A stretch of DNA of 64,000 nt from contig NZ_QMFB01000036.1 in assembly GCF_003285015.1 (NCBI RefSeq), positions 18,327-82,326 on the forward strand. The letters run 5' to 3'. The DNA comes from Paenibacillus contaminans. Lineage in GTDB: Bacteria; Bacillota; Bacilli; Paenibacillales; NBRC-103111. Positions 9,116-16,623 of this stretch are shown one piece after another. The position numbers and the translations under genes were made by a program. Numbering within the stretch: the first letter of the stretch is position 1; each line of letters opens with the position of its first letter. Below the pieces are notes generated by a model. The model worked only from the letters and a program-made list of their open reading frames with translations. It was not told the origin of the DNA and searched no databases.

Positions 9116-9243
9116 AAATATAAGATTTATATGTGTCACCTATCAAATGCTTATATTTCAACGGTAAACGCGCCTGTCCTTAGCTTATGCTTACGAAATC
9201 GATTTCTTCGAAAGCGTTTAGGACGGCGTGCTGTTTATCCTTG
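9116..9243. repeat. Dispersed palindromic repeat, copy A (long form)
   Basis: Two stem elements in tandem: AAATATAAG (9116-9124) paired with CTTATATTT (9150-9158), then GGTAAACG...CTGTTTATCCTTG enclosing GTCC/GGAC and an internal segment ACGAAATCGATTTCTTCGAAAGCG. It ends within the last codons of the XRE gene on the minus strand. Related copies occur at 13444, 31353, 36341, 56750 and 63868; partial ones at 18737, 41366 and 63964. Confidence 0.8.
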
Positions 9244-9543
9244 TTTATGCTTATATTTGCGAAAAAGAGTCAGCGTTGCCTGCAAATATTCCGCTTCGGA
9301 CTCATTCAAAAGGAGAGTTTCGCCGGTCAACCGCAAGCTGTTCGGCGTATCGGTCCTGTTCAGCATATAATCGAGGCTGACTTCGAAAAAATCGGCCAAG
9401 CGGATAAGCGTTTGGAAATCGGGCTCGCGCGTGCCCTGCTCGTAATTCGCGATTTGTCCGCGGGATAACTGCAGGCGGTCGGCCAATTCATACTGGCTCA
9501 TGCCTTTATGGTTGCGTAATTCCGCTAGCCGTCTGCCGAACAA
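9235..9543 (-). CDS. XRE-family helix-turn-helix transcriptional regulator
   Basis: A Cro/C1-type repressor of 102 residues. The N-terminal HTH covers about residues 1-60 (FGRRLAELRNHKGMSQ, ELADRLQLSRGQIANYEQG), followed by a short C-terminal helix. The start is set at TTG 9543 because AGGAGG lies eight bases upstream; GTG at 9552 would have the ribosome site abutting it, and MFGRRLAELR is the usual opening of this family. The last seven codons (KYKHKQG) and the stop are encoded inside palindromic repeat copy A. It is divergent from a small membrane gene, and a dyad in the shared region may be its operator. Confidence 0.88.
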   Translation of the reverse strand: MFGRRLAELRNHKGMSQYELADRLQLSRGQIANYEQGTREPDFQTLIRLADFFEVSLDYMLNRTDTPNSLRLTGETLLLNESEAEYLQATLTLFRKYKHKQG

Positions 9544-9563
9544 AGCGCTCACCTCCTCAAGCT

Positions 9564-9569
9564 ATTATA
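9564..9569 (-). promoter_or_regulatory. -10 box of the XRE regulator gene
   Basis: TATAAT on the minus strand, about 10 bp before the AGGAGG site. The -35 region is poor, which is common in autoregulated genes. Confidence 0.5.
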
Positions 9570-9587
9570 GGAAAGGGTGCGATTCTA

Positions 9588-9662
9588 CGACTAGGATAGA
9601 CACAATAAGTTTCCTTTATGCTTGACTCCGGCGATATTAACGGATATTATTTGTGTTAGTCG
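9588..9662. promoter_or_regulatory. Inverted CGACTA / ACACAA half-sites, candidate operator
   Basis: CGACTA (9588-9593) and ACACAA (9600-9605) reappear inverted as TTGTGT (9651-9656) and TAGTCG (9657-9662). The two half-sites flank the divergent promoters of the XRE gene and the small membrane gene. Binding by the adjacent XRE protein is inference. Confidence 0.4.
9622..9650 (+). promoter_or_regulatory. Sigma-A-type promoter for the small membrane gene
   Basis: TTGACT (9622-9627), 17-bp spacer, TATTAT (9645-9650). It points toward the 42-residue frame at 9753. Confidence 0.6.
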
Positions 9663-9752
9663 ACACGGAATGTTTCTGGAAATATCAGTACAACTTCAAA
9701 GTCACAGCGAGGCCGCCGCAAGCGGCTTCAGCAGCTGGAGGGAATGAAGAGC

Positions 9753-9881
9753 ATGAGATACCCTGGGATTTTTTTATTGTTGATGGTCGTATTATTTGTG
9801 CTGTTTTGCTTTCTTGAATATCGTTCGAGAAATAAAGCGGAGCGGGAATTGAAAAATCGGACACGAAACGATTCCAAGTAG
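9753..9881 (+). CDS. Small single-pass membrane protein (42 aa)
   Basis: A 42-codon frame: MRYPGIFLLLMVVLFVLFCF, then a basic cytosolic tail (EYRSRNKAERELKN...). One strongly hydrophobic segment (residues 5-20) followed by charged residues fits a single-span membrane peptide. GGAGGG lies ten bases upstream and a good promoter at 9622. The alternative ATG at 9744 abuts that ribosome site. It is divergent from the XRE gene and followed by a terminator at 9977, so it forms a complete small transcription unit. Function unknown. Confidence 0.5.
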   Translation: MRYPGIFLLLMVVLFVLFCFLEYRSRNKAERELKNRTRNDSK

Positions 9882-9976
9882 GCTCTGCGCCTTTTAAGGT
9901 GAGGATAGCGAATTCGGCTTCATAAGCGTCAACCGGCAACGGCTGACTCGTCCTCGAACAAACGTATAGGGTACAT

Positions 9977-10006
9977 AAAACGCCGCAAGGCGTTTTTCTT
10001 TTTTTT
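9977..10006 (+). terminator. Terminator after the small membrane gene
   Basis: ACGCC-GCAA-GGCGT hairpin followed by a T-rich run. Confidence 0.75.
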
Positions 10007-10103
10007 AAAATATAAGCGAATTAATACTAGCGTCTACGAATCTTGAAATAGAAATATTTGCTGCTCTCTGTTAAAGTGAGTGTTAGAAAAGGGGGAGCAA
10101 ACG

Positions 10104-11090
10104 ATGGTGAGATTCGGGGTAATAGGTACGAACTGGATTACGGAATTATTTATACAGGCTGCGCGCGAAACGGGCGAATTCGCTTTAACGGCGGTGTATT
10201 CCCGGACGCAGGAGCGGGCGGACGAGTTTGCGGCCAAAATGGACGTTCCACATGTATTTTCCGATCTGAGCGCCTTTGCCGGCAGCAAAGAGTTCGATGC
10301 GGTGTACATCGCGAGCCCGAACGCTTATCATGCGGAGCACGCAATCGCATGTATGAACGGCGGCAAGCATGTCCTGTGCGAAAAGCCGATCGCTTCCAAC
10401 ACCGGCGAGCTGCAAGCGATGATCGATGCGGCCGCGAAAAACGGCGTCCTGCTGATGGAGGCGTTGAAGTCGACGCTTGTTCCCAATTTCGAGGCGGTAA
10501 GGGAGAATTTGCCGAAGCTTGGAAAGGTACGGCGGTATTTTGCAAGCTACTGTCAATATTCCTCGCGTTATGACGCTTATAAACAAGGAACGATCCTAAA
10601 CGCCTTTAATCCGGCTTTATCGAACGGCTCCCTTATGGACTTGGGCACCTACTGCATTTATCCTTTGGCGGTGCTGTTCGGCAAACCGGATCGTATTCGG
10701 GCGAGCGGCATGCTGCTGGAATCGGGCGTCGACGGGGAAGGCAGCCTGCTCCTTAGCTACGGCGATATGGACGCAGTCGTCATGCACTCCAAAATCGCCA
10801 ATTCCTATGCGCCCGCTGAGATCCAAGGGGAGAACGCGACGATGGTCATCGACAGGATCAACGAGCCCGGTCATGTAGAGATCCGTTACAGGGACGGCAG
10901 CGTGGAAAATATTACGAGACCTCATGTTGCGAACACGATGTACTATGAAGCGAAGCGTTTTATCGATTTGCTGAAAGCCGGCCGGACGGAGTGTGACACG
11001 AATTCACACGCCAACTCGATGACCGCGATGGAAATGATGGTCGAAGCGAGAAAGCAAATGGGGCTGGTCTTTCCTGCGGACGTTAAATAG
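10104..11090 (+). CDS. Gfo/Idh/MocA family oxidoreductase
   Basis: 328 residues from ATG 10104, which follows GGGGGAGC; the in-frame ATG at 10080 has no ribosome site. The NAD(P)-binding Rossmann motif GVIGTNW is at residues 5-11 and the family signature CEKPIASN near 95. The C-terminal alpha/beta dimerisation domain includes SLMDLGTYCIYPL. It likely oxidises or epimerises a sugar or polyol; the substrate cannot be read from sequence. It is monocistronic, between terminators at 9977 and 11109. Confidence 0.87.
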   Translation: MVRFGVIGTNWITELFIQAARETGEFALTAVYSRTQERADEFAAKMDVPHVFSDLSAFAGSKEFDAVYIASPNAYHAEHAIACMNGGKHVLCEKPIASNTGELQAMIDAAAKNGVLLMEALKSTLVPNFEAVRENLPKLGKVRRYFASYCQYSSRYDAYKQGTILNAFNPALSNGSLMDLGTYCIYPLAVLFGKPDRIRASGMLLESGVDGEGSLLLSYGDMDAVVMHSKIANSYAPAEIQGENATMVIDRINEPGHVEIRYRDGSVENITRPHVANTMYYEAKRFIDLLKAGRTECDTNSHANSMTAMEMMVEARKQMGLVFPADVK

Positions 11091-11108
11091 AGCGGGTGTT
11101 ATGCTTTC

Positions 11109-11146
11109 GTGCCGTTCCTTTCGTGGGGAGGACGGCATTTTGTTTT
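11109..11146 (+). terminator. Terminator after the Gfo/Idh gene
   Basis: TGCCGTTCCTT...GAGGACGGCA hairpin followed by TTTTGTTTT. Confidence 0.6.
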
Positions 11147-11219
11147 AGGTTTTGTTCGGCGATACGGTTGTGCCCATCTGAGGATCGTCCCGGGATTCAT
11201 CGCGCTGGAAAAATTTTTT

Positions 11220-11226
11220 TGTCGAA
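11220..11226 (+). promoter_or_regulatory. Possible Spo0A box upstream of the kinase gene
   Basis: TGTCGAA, the core Spo0A-binding consensus, lies about 120 bp upstream of the KinB-like kinase. A seven-base match can arise by chance. Confidence 0.35.
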
Positions 11227-11347
11227 AAACGTAATATTTTCGTTCGCAGCTTGTCTATATAAGCAGGGGATTGACGAAAATCGTCGAATTTAGGTTGTAA
11301 AGCCAGACAATAACAAATTGATTATCATGATAGTTTGAGGTGTTGGA

Positions 11348-13393
11348 ATGAGGGCTGTACCCAAGACGGCCGTTCTCTTTTTGTTTTTGGTCGTGCTTGC
11401 CTTCGTCTTTGTGGACCGCTCCGTTGGCGGAAACAAGCCTCCGGAAACGGAGACGATCGCCCAGTGGCACATCAAATGGGACACGGCGACGAACGGCGAG
11501 AAGATGAATGTACTGGAAGCGATGGGGCTGCAGGTGCAGGAATCGGTGGATCCGCCGCCTGACGGCAAAACGGGGGAGCTTGTGCCGTTAGGAAATGATA
11601 GCACGAAGAGCGGCGGTAAGGCCGCTCGCGGGAAATCCGCAGGGACGGACGATACGGACGATGGCTGGACGTTTGTGGACGGAGCGCAGTCTGTTCCCTC
11701 CAAGCCTGACGGCGTCCGGGCCGCATGGATCAAGTTCGAGCTTCCTGAGCTGGGATGGACCCGCGCGGGGCTTATGATCGACAAGCTCTACTCGCAGAAT
11801 TATGCGGTCGTTCTGGACGGAAAGGTCATTCAAGAATCGCGGCGCAGCTATTTATATGAAGTGAATAAGGTTTTGCTGCCTTTAACGCCCGAGGATTCGT
11901 TCAAATCGTTGTATATACGAATCGAAACGTCGGGTGAGAAGCTTGGAATCGAAAGCGCCATTCGAGTAGGCGACCATCACGAGCTTTTGAAACAATTCAT
12001 GAAACAAGATTTGATCGACGTTGTCTTGGGCAGCGCTTTTATTTTTTTCGCTTTGATGATGCTTATTTGTTCGTTCTTTTTGAAAAATACGCATTTTACG
12101 AATTGGCTGTCCTTGTCGTTGGTTATTTTGGCGCTCGGACTTATGGTTATCACGTATTCTCCGTTCCTGTACACCTTCTTCGGACAATGGGGAGACCGGT
12201 TGTTTCTTCTTTTTGATATCTCGCTGCTCGTTTTCCTTCCCGCACTCACCTACTTCTTTGAAACCGTCTTCGGCAGCGGAAAATTTTCGATGATACGATT
12301 ATTTCGGATATTCCAAATCAGCTACTCGTTCCTGTGCATTTTGCTGACCGCCATCAACGAATTCACGGCTTACCAGTACGAGGCAGCGCATTATTTCATA
12401 ACGGTTTTGCTGCTCGGCGTGACGATGATCATTCAATTTGTGCTGCTTGTGGGCTACACAATCGTGTTTACGTGGCGTGGCAACAAGGACGCGATTATTT
12501 TCACATCGGGCTTCGCCATATTCGCGGCTGCGGCCGTTACGGATTTGGTCCTGTATTACAGTCATAGTCAAAACTACGATCTCGTGCTTTGGAAATTCGG
12601 CGTCGTCGGTTTCGTTGTCGGGCTCATTGCGATTTTGGGGAGAAGCTTCGCGCGCGACCGCGACAAGCTGATCTCGTATTCTTCCGAATTGGAGCTGTAC
12701 AACAACCGGCTGCAGCGCTCGGAGAAAATGCAAATCATCAGCGAGCTGGCCGCTTCCGTAGCGCATGAGGTACGGAATCCGCTGCAGGTGACGCGCGGGT
12801 TTCTGCAGCTGCTTGGGGAGAAGTCAGACGATAAAGAGAAGGCATACATGAAATTGGCGCTGGAAGAGTTGGATCGGGCAGCCAATATCATTACCGATTT
12901 CCTGACCTTCGCCAAGCCGGAGCTCGAGCATGTAACGGTGCTGCAGTTATGCGACGAGTTAAAGCATATCGAGGGCATTCTGGTGCCGCTCGCGAATTTG
13001 CAGGGCGGCGAAATTGAGCTGGAGATTCCGTCTAACCTGTATATACGCGGAAATTCGGCCAAGCTGAAGCAGGCGCTAATCAACATCGTCAAAAACAGCA
13101 TTGAGGCGCTTGAGGAAAAAGGAACGATTCGCATATGGGCCTATGAGGAGTTCGGCGAAGCGATCATTCACATCAAGGACAACGGGATCGGCATGGGGCC
13201 GGAGGAGCTTGCCAAGCTGGGCGAGCCATACTATTCGAACAAAACGAAAGGGACCGGGCTCGGCTTGATGGTGACGTTCCGAATTATTGAAGTGATGCAG
13301 GGCAAATTGCAATTCCGCAGCGAAAAAGGAATGGGGACGGAAGCGATTATCCGTTTTCCGTCGGTGCTTGAAGCCAAACCCGAATTGCTGTAA
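11348..13393 (+). CDS. Membrane sensor histidine kinase (7TM, KinB-like)
   Basis: 681 residues. An N-terminal membrane anchor (TAVLFLFLVVLAFVFV) precedes a large extracytoplasmic domain (to about residue 215), then seven or so transmembrane helices (about 220-430) and a cytoplasmic kinase core. The H-box is SVAHEVRNPL near residue 472, the N-box NIVKNSIEAL, G1 DNGIGMG and G2 KGTGLGL. The topology resembles 7TMR-DISM receptors and the kinase core resembles Bacillales sporulation kinases. No response regulator lies beside it, consistent with an orphan kinase feeding a phosphorelay (inference). A possible Spo0A box sits upstream. Confidence 0.87.
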   Translation: MRAVPKTAVLFLFLVVLAFVFVDRSVGGNKPPETETIAQWHIKWDTATNGEKMNVLEAMGLQVQESVDPPPDGKTGELVPLGNDSTKSGGKAARGKSAGTDDTDDGWTFVDGAQSVPSKPDGVRAAWIKFELPELGWTRAGLMIDKLYSQNYAVVLDGKVIQESRRSYLYEVNKVLLPLTPEDSFKSLYIRIETSGEKLGIESAIRVGDHHELLKQFMKQDLIDVVLGSAFIFFALMMLICSFFLKNTHFTNWLSLSLVILALGLMVITYSPFLYTFFGQWGDRLFLLFDISLLVFLPALTYFFETVFGSGKFSMIRLFRIFQISYSFLCILLTAINEFTAYQYEAAHYFITVLLLGVTMIIQFVLLVGYTIVFTWRGNKDAIIFTSGFAIFAAAAVTDLVLYYSHSQNYDLVLWKFGVVGFVVGLIAILGRSFARDRDKLISYSSELELYNNRLQRSEKMQIISELAASVAHEVRNPLQVTRGFLQLLGEKSDDKEKAYMKLALEELDRAANIITDFLTFAKPELEHVTVLQLCDELKHIEGILVPLANLQGGEIELEIPSNLYIRGNSAKLKQALINIVKNSIEALEEKGTIRIWAYEEFGEAIIHIKDNGIGMGPEELAKLGEPYYSNKTKGTGLGLMVTFRIIEVMQGKLQFRSEKGMGTEAIIRFPSVLEAKPELL

Positions 13394-13405
13394 GCGTGCA
13401 AAAAA

Positions 13406-13443
13406 AAAGCGGCGCTGCTCCGATGGAGCTGCGTCGCTTTTTG
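13406..13443 (+). terminator. Terminator after the kinase gene
   Basis: AAAGCGGCGCTGCTCC pairs with GGAGCTGCGTCGCTTT, followed by T residues. Confidence 0.75.
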
Positions 13444-13553
13444 AAATATAAGACTTCATATGTTTCACATATCGGTAAACGCGCGCGTCCAAGCTTCTGC
13501 TCACGAAGTCGCTTTCTTCGAAAGCGTTTAGGACGTCGAAGCGTTTATCCTTG
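13444..13553. repeat. Dispersed palindromic repeat, copy B (long form)
   Basis: Starts AAATATAAG, then CGGTAAACG...CGTTTATCCTTG with the same long interior as copy A; here the inner CGCTTTC/GAAAGCG stem is perfect. It ends 8 bp from the stop codon of the RiPP precursor gene on the minus strand. Confidence 0.78.
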
Positions 13554-13561
13554 ATACGAAA

Positions 13562-13801
13562 TTACCACATGCCGTTTTCGCTTGCGCTTGCGTCCAGGAC
13601 TTCCGACGGATTCGGGGGGATGACCAAATAATATTTGCTCATCGTTTCTTCGACGGCTACAAGCTCTACCGCAGCCGGGATGGCGACACCGAACGCTGCT
13701 TGTATGGCCGCTTTCGGATCCGCAAGCAGCTGCGCTTTGAACGCCGCGTCTTCCCAAGCTTTTTGAATGATTTTAGCCTTTAAAGTATCTTCTGCCGACA
13801 T
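13562..13801 (-). CDS. NHLP-type RiPP precursor peptide with C-terminal Trp
   Basis: 79 residues with the nitrile-hydratase-alpha-like leader fold of the NHLP precursor family: KAWEDAAFKAQLLADPKAAI (residues 14-33), FGVAIPAAVELVAVEET and the strand YYLVIPP (57-63). Genuine nitrile hydratase subunits are far larger, so this is a leader-only precursor. After IPPNP (61-65) comes a short acidic tail, residues 66-79, ending in ENGMW with Trp as the last residue. The common GG cleavage motif is absent. ATG 13801 follows a GGAGGG site. It lies 66 bp downstream of a class 1 isoprenoid synthase-like gene on the same strand. No radical SAM, LanM, YcaO or peptidase-transporter gene is visible nearby. 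Confidence 0.82.
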   Translation of the reverse strand: MSAEDTLKAKIIQKAWEDAAFKAQLLADPKAAIQAAFGVAIPAAVELVAVEETMSKYYLVIPPNPSEVLDASASENGMW

Positions 13802-13867
13802 ATTGACCCTCCTAAGAAATGGTTATGTTTACCATACTAATATAGCATGGGGAGGGTACAAAATCTA

Positions 13868-14800
13868 TTAATTTTTGGCATTTTTCGCTAAGAAGTAGTG
13901 CAATCCTCCTGCTGCCAATATCCTTCTTTGCTCGGCGATGCCGTTAGAATCGTGATTCAATTGTCCTATCAACGATTGATGAAAATCCAACAAATACGGG
14001 ATCCGTACAGCCGAATGCAGCAGCGCATCATAGTGCGGAAGTGCCAGTTCCGCGTAGCGGACCAGAACGTCCCGCGTATAAAGAGCATGCTTGACCTCCG
14101 CAGCAGTCGGCGGTCTGTCGATGCTCAGCTCGTTCCGGATCATGGACAGCAGGCAATTATAGCTGCCGTCCGCGAGATCGTCCTGCCAGTCGGCCCAATC
14201 GTCGGCCATCTGGAGGGTGACAAGCGTATGATCGACAAGCTCCGAAACAAGAGAAAGCTGCTCCTCGCGACCGGCAAGCAGCATGGCGCCTGCGCTTGCC
14301 ATATGCAAAGGCGCGGCTTTTTTGGCGATGCGGAGAGGATCGTGCAGGAACGGATCATTCGCGCTCTCCGCTGTGACGCTTGCCGCCCAGTCCGTCAGCA
14401 TCGTGCGCGCGCAGGTCCAGAAGACGGAATCGGACGGAAACAGCGCCCGGTACCGATCCTGGAATTCCTGCTGCAGCAGGCTGCCGAGGGCGAGCTGCTC
14501 CTTCCAGTCCTCGGGCGCGGTATCCATCACATCGTCCTGCACGAAAAAATGCAGCATCACGAACACGTTCGCAAGCGAGAGGGCGCGCCGCTGAGCTGTC
14601 GTTATGGGGGCGGCGTCGTCCAGCCAGAAGGGCAGCAAATAACAAATGTAATTTTTGGCGCTTCCCTCAACGAGCGGATTGAAGCCGTTTATGTATGCCA
14701 GGCCCCGGCGGTCCAGCGGAGCTGGGAAGCGGGCGATAGCCTCCGCCGCTTCCACAAATACGGCGGCCATATCTTCTTTGAAATCCTCAAACCAGCGCAT
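13868..14800 (-). CDS. Class 1 isoprenoid synthase-like enzyme
   Basis: 310 residues, mostly helical, with two aspartate-rich motifs of trans-prenyltransferase/terpene-synthase folds: FFVQDDVMD (DDxxD, residues 89-93) and ADDWADWQDD (200-208), followed by GSYN. These would bind Mg2+ and a prenyl diphosphate. Length and layout are similar to ComQ, which prenylates a Trp of the ComX pheromone, but I cannot show direct homology. The start is ATG 14800, nine bases after AAAGGAGG; an in-frame upstream ATG at 14956 lacks one. The NHLP precursor follows after 66 bp, so they are probably co-transcribed. Alternatives: a short-chain prenyl diphosphate synthase or terpene cyclase unrelated to the peptide. 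Confidence 0.75.
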   Translation of the reverse strand: MRWFEDFKEDMAAVFVEAAEAIARFPAPLDRRGLAYINGFNPLVEGSAKNYICYLLPFWLDDAAPITTAQRRALSLANVFVMLHFFVQDDVMDTAPEDWKEQLALGSLLQQEFQDRYRALFPSDSVFWTCARTMLTDWAASVTAESANDPFLHDPLRIAKKAAPLHMASAGAMLLAGREEQLSLVSELVDHTLVTLQMADDWADWQDDLADGSYNCLLSMIRNELSIDRPPTAAEVKHALYTRDVLVRYAELALPHYDALLHSAVRIPYLLDFHQSLIGQLNHDSNGIAEQRRILAAGGLHYFLAKNAKN

Positions 14801-15050
14801 AGGCGCCTGCCTCCTTTCAGGATCCGCCTTCAGATGAAGGGGCTGCTTGCCGAATTCGATTCCGAACACTCCTATTTTCAGCCGTGCCCCGGGTCGCCCA
14901 GCCACTCGGACAGCTCCGGGGAATTCGAGAGCAAACGATTGGGACGATCGGCGCATTACTGTCAGTACGGCTCCCGTTCTTTGTCGAAAAAGCTCGGCCG
15001 TAACTACATAAAATCAGTATACCAGAAACTGGATTGGGTGACGGGATAAA
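14801..15050 (-). other. Leader region of the isoprenoid/RiPP unit
   Basis: About 215 bp lie between a probable -10 box and the enzyme start. On the minus strand one frame reads fragments that look protein-like (SFFDKEREPY, then after two stops DRPNRLLSNSPELSEWLGD) without a start or ribosome site. It may be a decayed gene remnant or chance. Confidence 0.3.
15016..15021 (-). promoter_or_regulatory. Probable -10 box for the isoprenoid/RiPP unit
   Basis: TATACT on the minus strand, just downstream of the terminator at 15051-15084. The -35 region is weak. Confidence 0.4.
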
Positions 15051-15084
15051 AAACAGCCTGAATCGTTGCCGATTCAGGCTGTTT
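15051..15084 (-). terminator. Terminator of the DinB gene
   Basis: A perfect 15-bp stem (AAACAGCCTGAATCG / CGATTCAGGCTGTTT) with a TTGC loop. The T-run is on the minus strand, so it ends DinB transcription and isolates the isoprenoid/RiPP unit. Confidence 0.88.
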
Positions 15085-15224
15085 GGTTAGATGGCAAGCG
15101 ATGCTTGCTTCGCTTGGCGGAACGCGGAGCGTCCCGATTTAGTCGAAACGTCGGAAAGGCGAATTTTATAAAAACGCAATCGCAGGGGCTTATGGCAACC
15201 CTGGACGGTTCAGCCCGTTCAGCC

Positions 15225-15704
15225 TTACTTGGCTTGCTCGTATTTAATCACTTTTGCCAATGCGGAAATCGCGCTGGAATGCATCGTTTCGTGGACGATC
15301 GAGAAGTTGAAGAGCTCGCCGGCTGTTTCGAACTTCAAAGGTCCGAGCTGGATCGGGGTTTGCAACTTCTCTTCCAGCACGGCTGGAGTAACGGCGGCAA
15401 GACCGGCCACCTGTTGGTTCAGGTATTGCACCAATTCCGCTTTGCTCGGAGGCGTGGCGGTCCAGTCGGCCGGTTTGGTTCCCGTACCGAACAAGGCGCC
15501 GTAATTTTCCGGGAGACCGGAGTTGAAAGGAAGCCCTTTGGACAATAGTCCGTCCAGACAAGTCACGATATGCCCCATGTTCCATCTGATCGTGTTGTTG
15601 AAAGCGGCCGGCTGAACGTCATAAATTTCCTCAGGAATCGCATCGATTTGACGAATGACCATTTGCCGAACGGTAATGGCCGTGTTGATGATTGCTTGAG
15701 ACAT
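15225..15704 (-). CDS. DinB family protein
   Basis: 159 residues of the DinB/YfiT-like four-helix bundle. Metal-site histidines are visible in WNMGHIVTCLDG near residue 43 and in IVHETMHSS near 140. Members include metal-dependent thiol (bacillithiol) S-transferases; the substrate here is unknown. ATG 15704 follows AGGAGAG. It is monocistronic, with a strong terminator 140 bp downstream. The stretch between stop and terminator (15085-15224) shows nothing. Confidence 0.87.
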   Translation of the reverse strand: MSQAIINTAITVRQMVIRQIDAIPEEIYDVQPAAFNNTIRWNMGHIVTCLDGLLSKGLPFNSGLPENYGALFGTGTKPADWTATPPSKAELVQYLNQQVAGLAAVTPAVLEEKLQTPIQLGPLKFETAGELFNFSIVHETMHSSAISALAKVIKYEQAK

Positions 15705-15861
15705 TTTCGCTCACTCTCCTAATCGTTGATAAGAATGCTCCAAAACTATTTTATCGTAAGGTTCTATATTATTATACCTGTTTCTGTATTGTTTAGCGAA
15801 ATTAGAGGGGGGATATCGATGATGCAACTATCGTCAGAAGCAAACGAAAGCGGCATATGTG

Positions 15862-15963
15862 ATGAAGTGCCTTATATATATGCTCTTGCTGTCTTCGCTC
15901 ATATCAATAACTTTTGTGCTAAAGTATGAGGGAAATGTTAACGCGGATGGGAAGTTGAAATGA
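15862..15963 (+). CDS. Candidate small hydrophobic peptide (33 aa)
   Basis: In the AT-rich spacer 15705-16022, a 34-codon frame from ATG 15862 reads MKCLIYMLLLSSLISITFV, then a polar tail. It has signal- or membrane-peptide character but only a weak upstream site. An overlapping frame from ATG 15819 (36 codons) has a good GAGGGGGG site but a less convincing peptide. At most one is real. Confidence 0.22.
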   Translation: MKCLIYMLLLSSLISITFVLKYEGNVNADGKLK

Positions 15964-16022
15964 TGCTTGGTCTGGCTGTTGGATGATCGGGTAACATTTT
16001 ATTCAAGCAGTAGGTGAGATTT

Positions 16023-16439
16023 TTGATAAAGTCAAAGAAAGCTTTATTATTTTTAATTTCGTTTGTTGTAATCGGTGTTGCTTTAATAGCAGCTATTTAC
16101 TATTCGTCAGATAGAAGAACACTAGATGAAATAATAATGGAGGATTTTTCCACCTATCGTGCCGAGTTTGAAGAGACAGTAAATTATGTATTAGAAAATG
16201 ATTTACGGGAAATAGATCTTGCTAACAAAAACAATCTCAAAGAACCTCTTAAAACATTAAGTAATCTGCATTATCTTTCGTTACACAAAGACGATGGTTT
16301 TATCTTTATCTCACGTTATAGCAGTTTTGGGTTTGAAGTGGGGATAGTTTATTCTAGTACAAATAAAGAACCTGAAGGACCATATTTTTCGGATGTTAAA
16401 GTTCTTGATGAAAATTGGTTTCTTTTCAAATCCAAATAA
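16023..16439 (+). CDS. Hypothetical membrane-anchored protein
   Basis: 138 residues from TTG 16023, seven bases after AGGTGA; GTG 16014 is the alternative. One N-terminal transmembrane segment (KKALLFLISFVVIGVALIAAIY) is followed by a soluble extracytoplasmic domain. No family is recognised. Codon use is strikingly AT-rich (AAT, AAA, TTA, ATA) compared with neighbours, as is the surrounding 15726-16560 stretch, which suggests horizontal acquisition or a poorly expressed gene. No operon partner. Confidence 0.6.
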   Translation: MIKSKKALLFLISFVVIGVALIAAIYYSSDRRTLDEIIMEDFSTYRAEFEETVNYVLENDLREIDLANKNNLKEPLKTLSNLHYLSLHKDDGFIFISRYSSFGFEVGIVYSSTNKEPEGPYFSDVKVLDENWFLFKSK

Positions 16440-16583
16440 TAATAACAAAAATTAGCATCATTTGTCCTTATACAAGAATGGTGATATACATCAAATAAAC
16501 ATCTATGCCTTTTATTTTTGTTGATTGCGATCCTTTTATTTAACCAAGAAGTACGCAACTGTTTGCGTTCCCCTCTTCCGTGG

Positions 16584-16589
16584 TATACT
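16584..16589 (+). promoter_or_regulatory. -10 box of the 87-aa hypothetical gene
   Basis: TATACT lies 34 bp upstream of GTG 16624. The -35 region is not convincing. Confidence 0.45.
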
Positions 16590-16623
16590 GGACAAAATAC
16601 CCGTACAGGAACAGGTGATAAGC

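Noticed and set aside
14801..15015. Protein-like fragment DRPNRLLSNSPELSEWLGD upstream of the isoprenoid gene as a second precursor peptide
   Set aside because: Preceded in frame by two stops, with no start codon or ribosome site; kept only as a possible remnant.
13898..15049. A 383-codon plus-strand frame over the isoprenoid gene
   Set aside because: Antisense to a protein with clear Asp-rich catalytic motifs and a good ribosome site; the plus-strand translation has no recognisable features.
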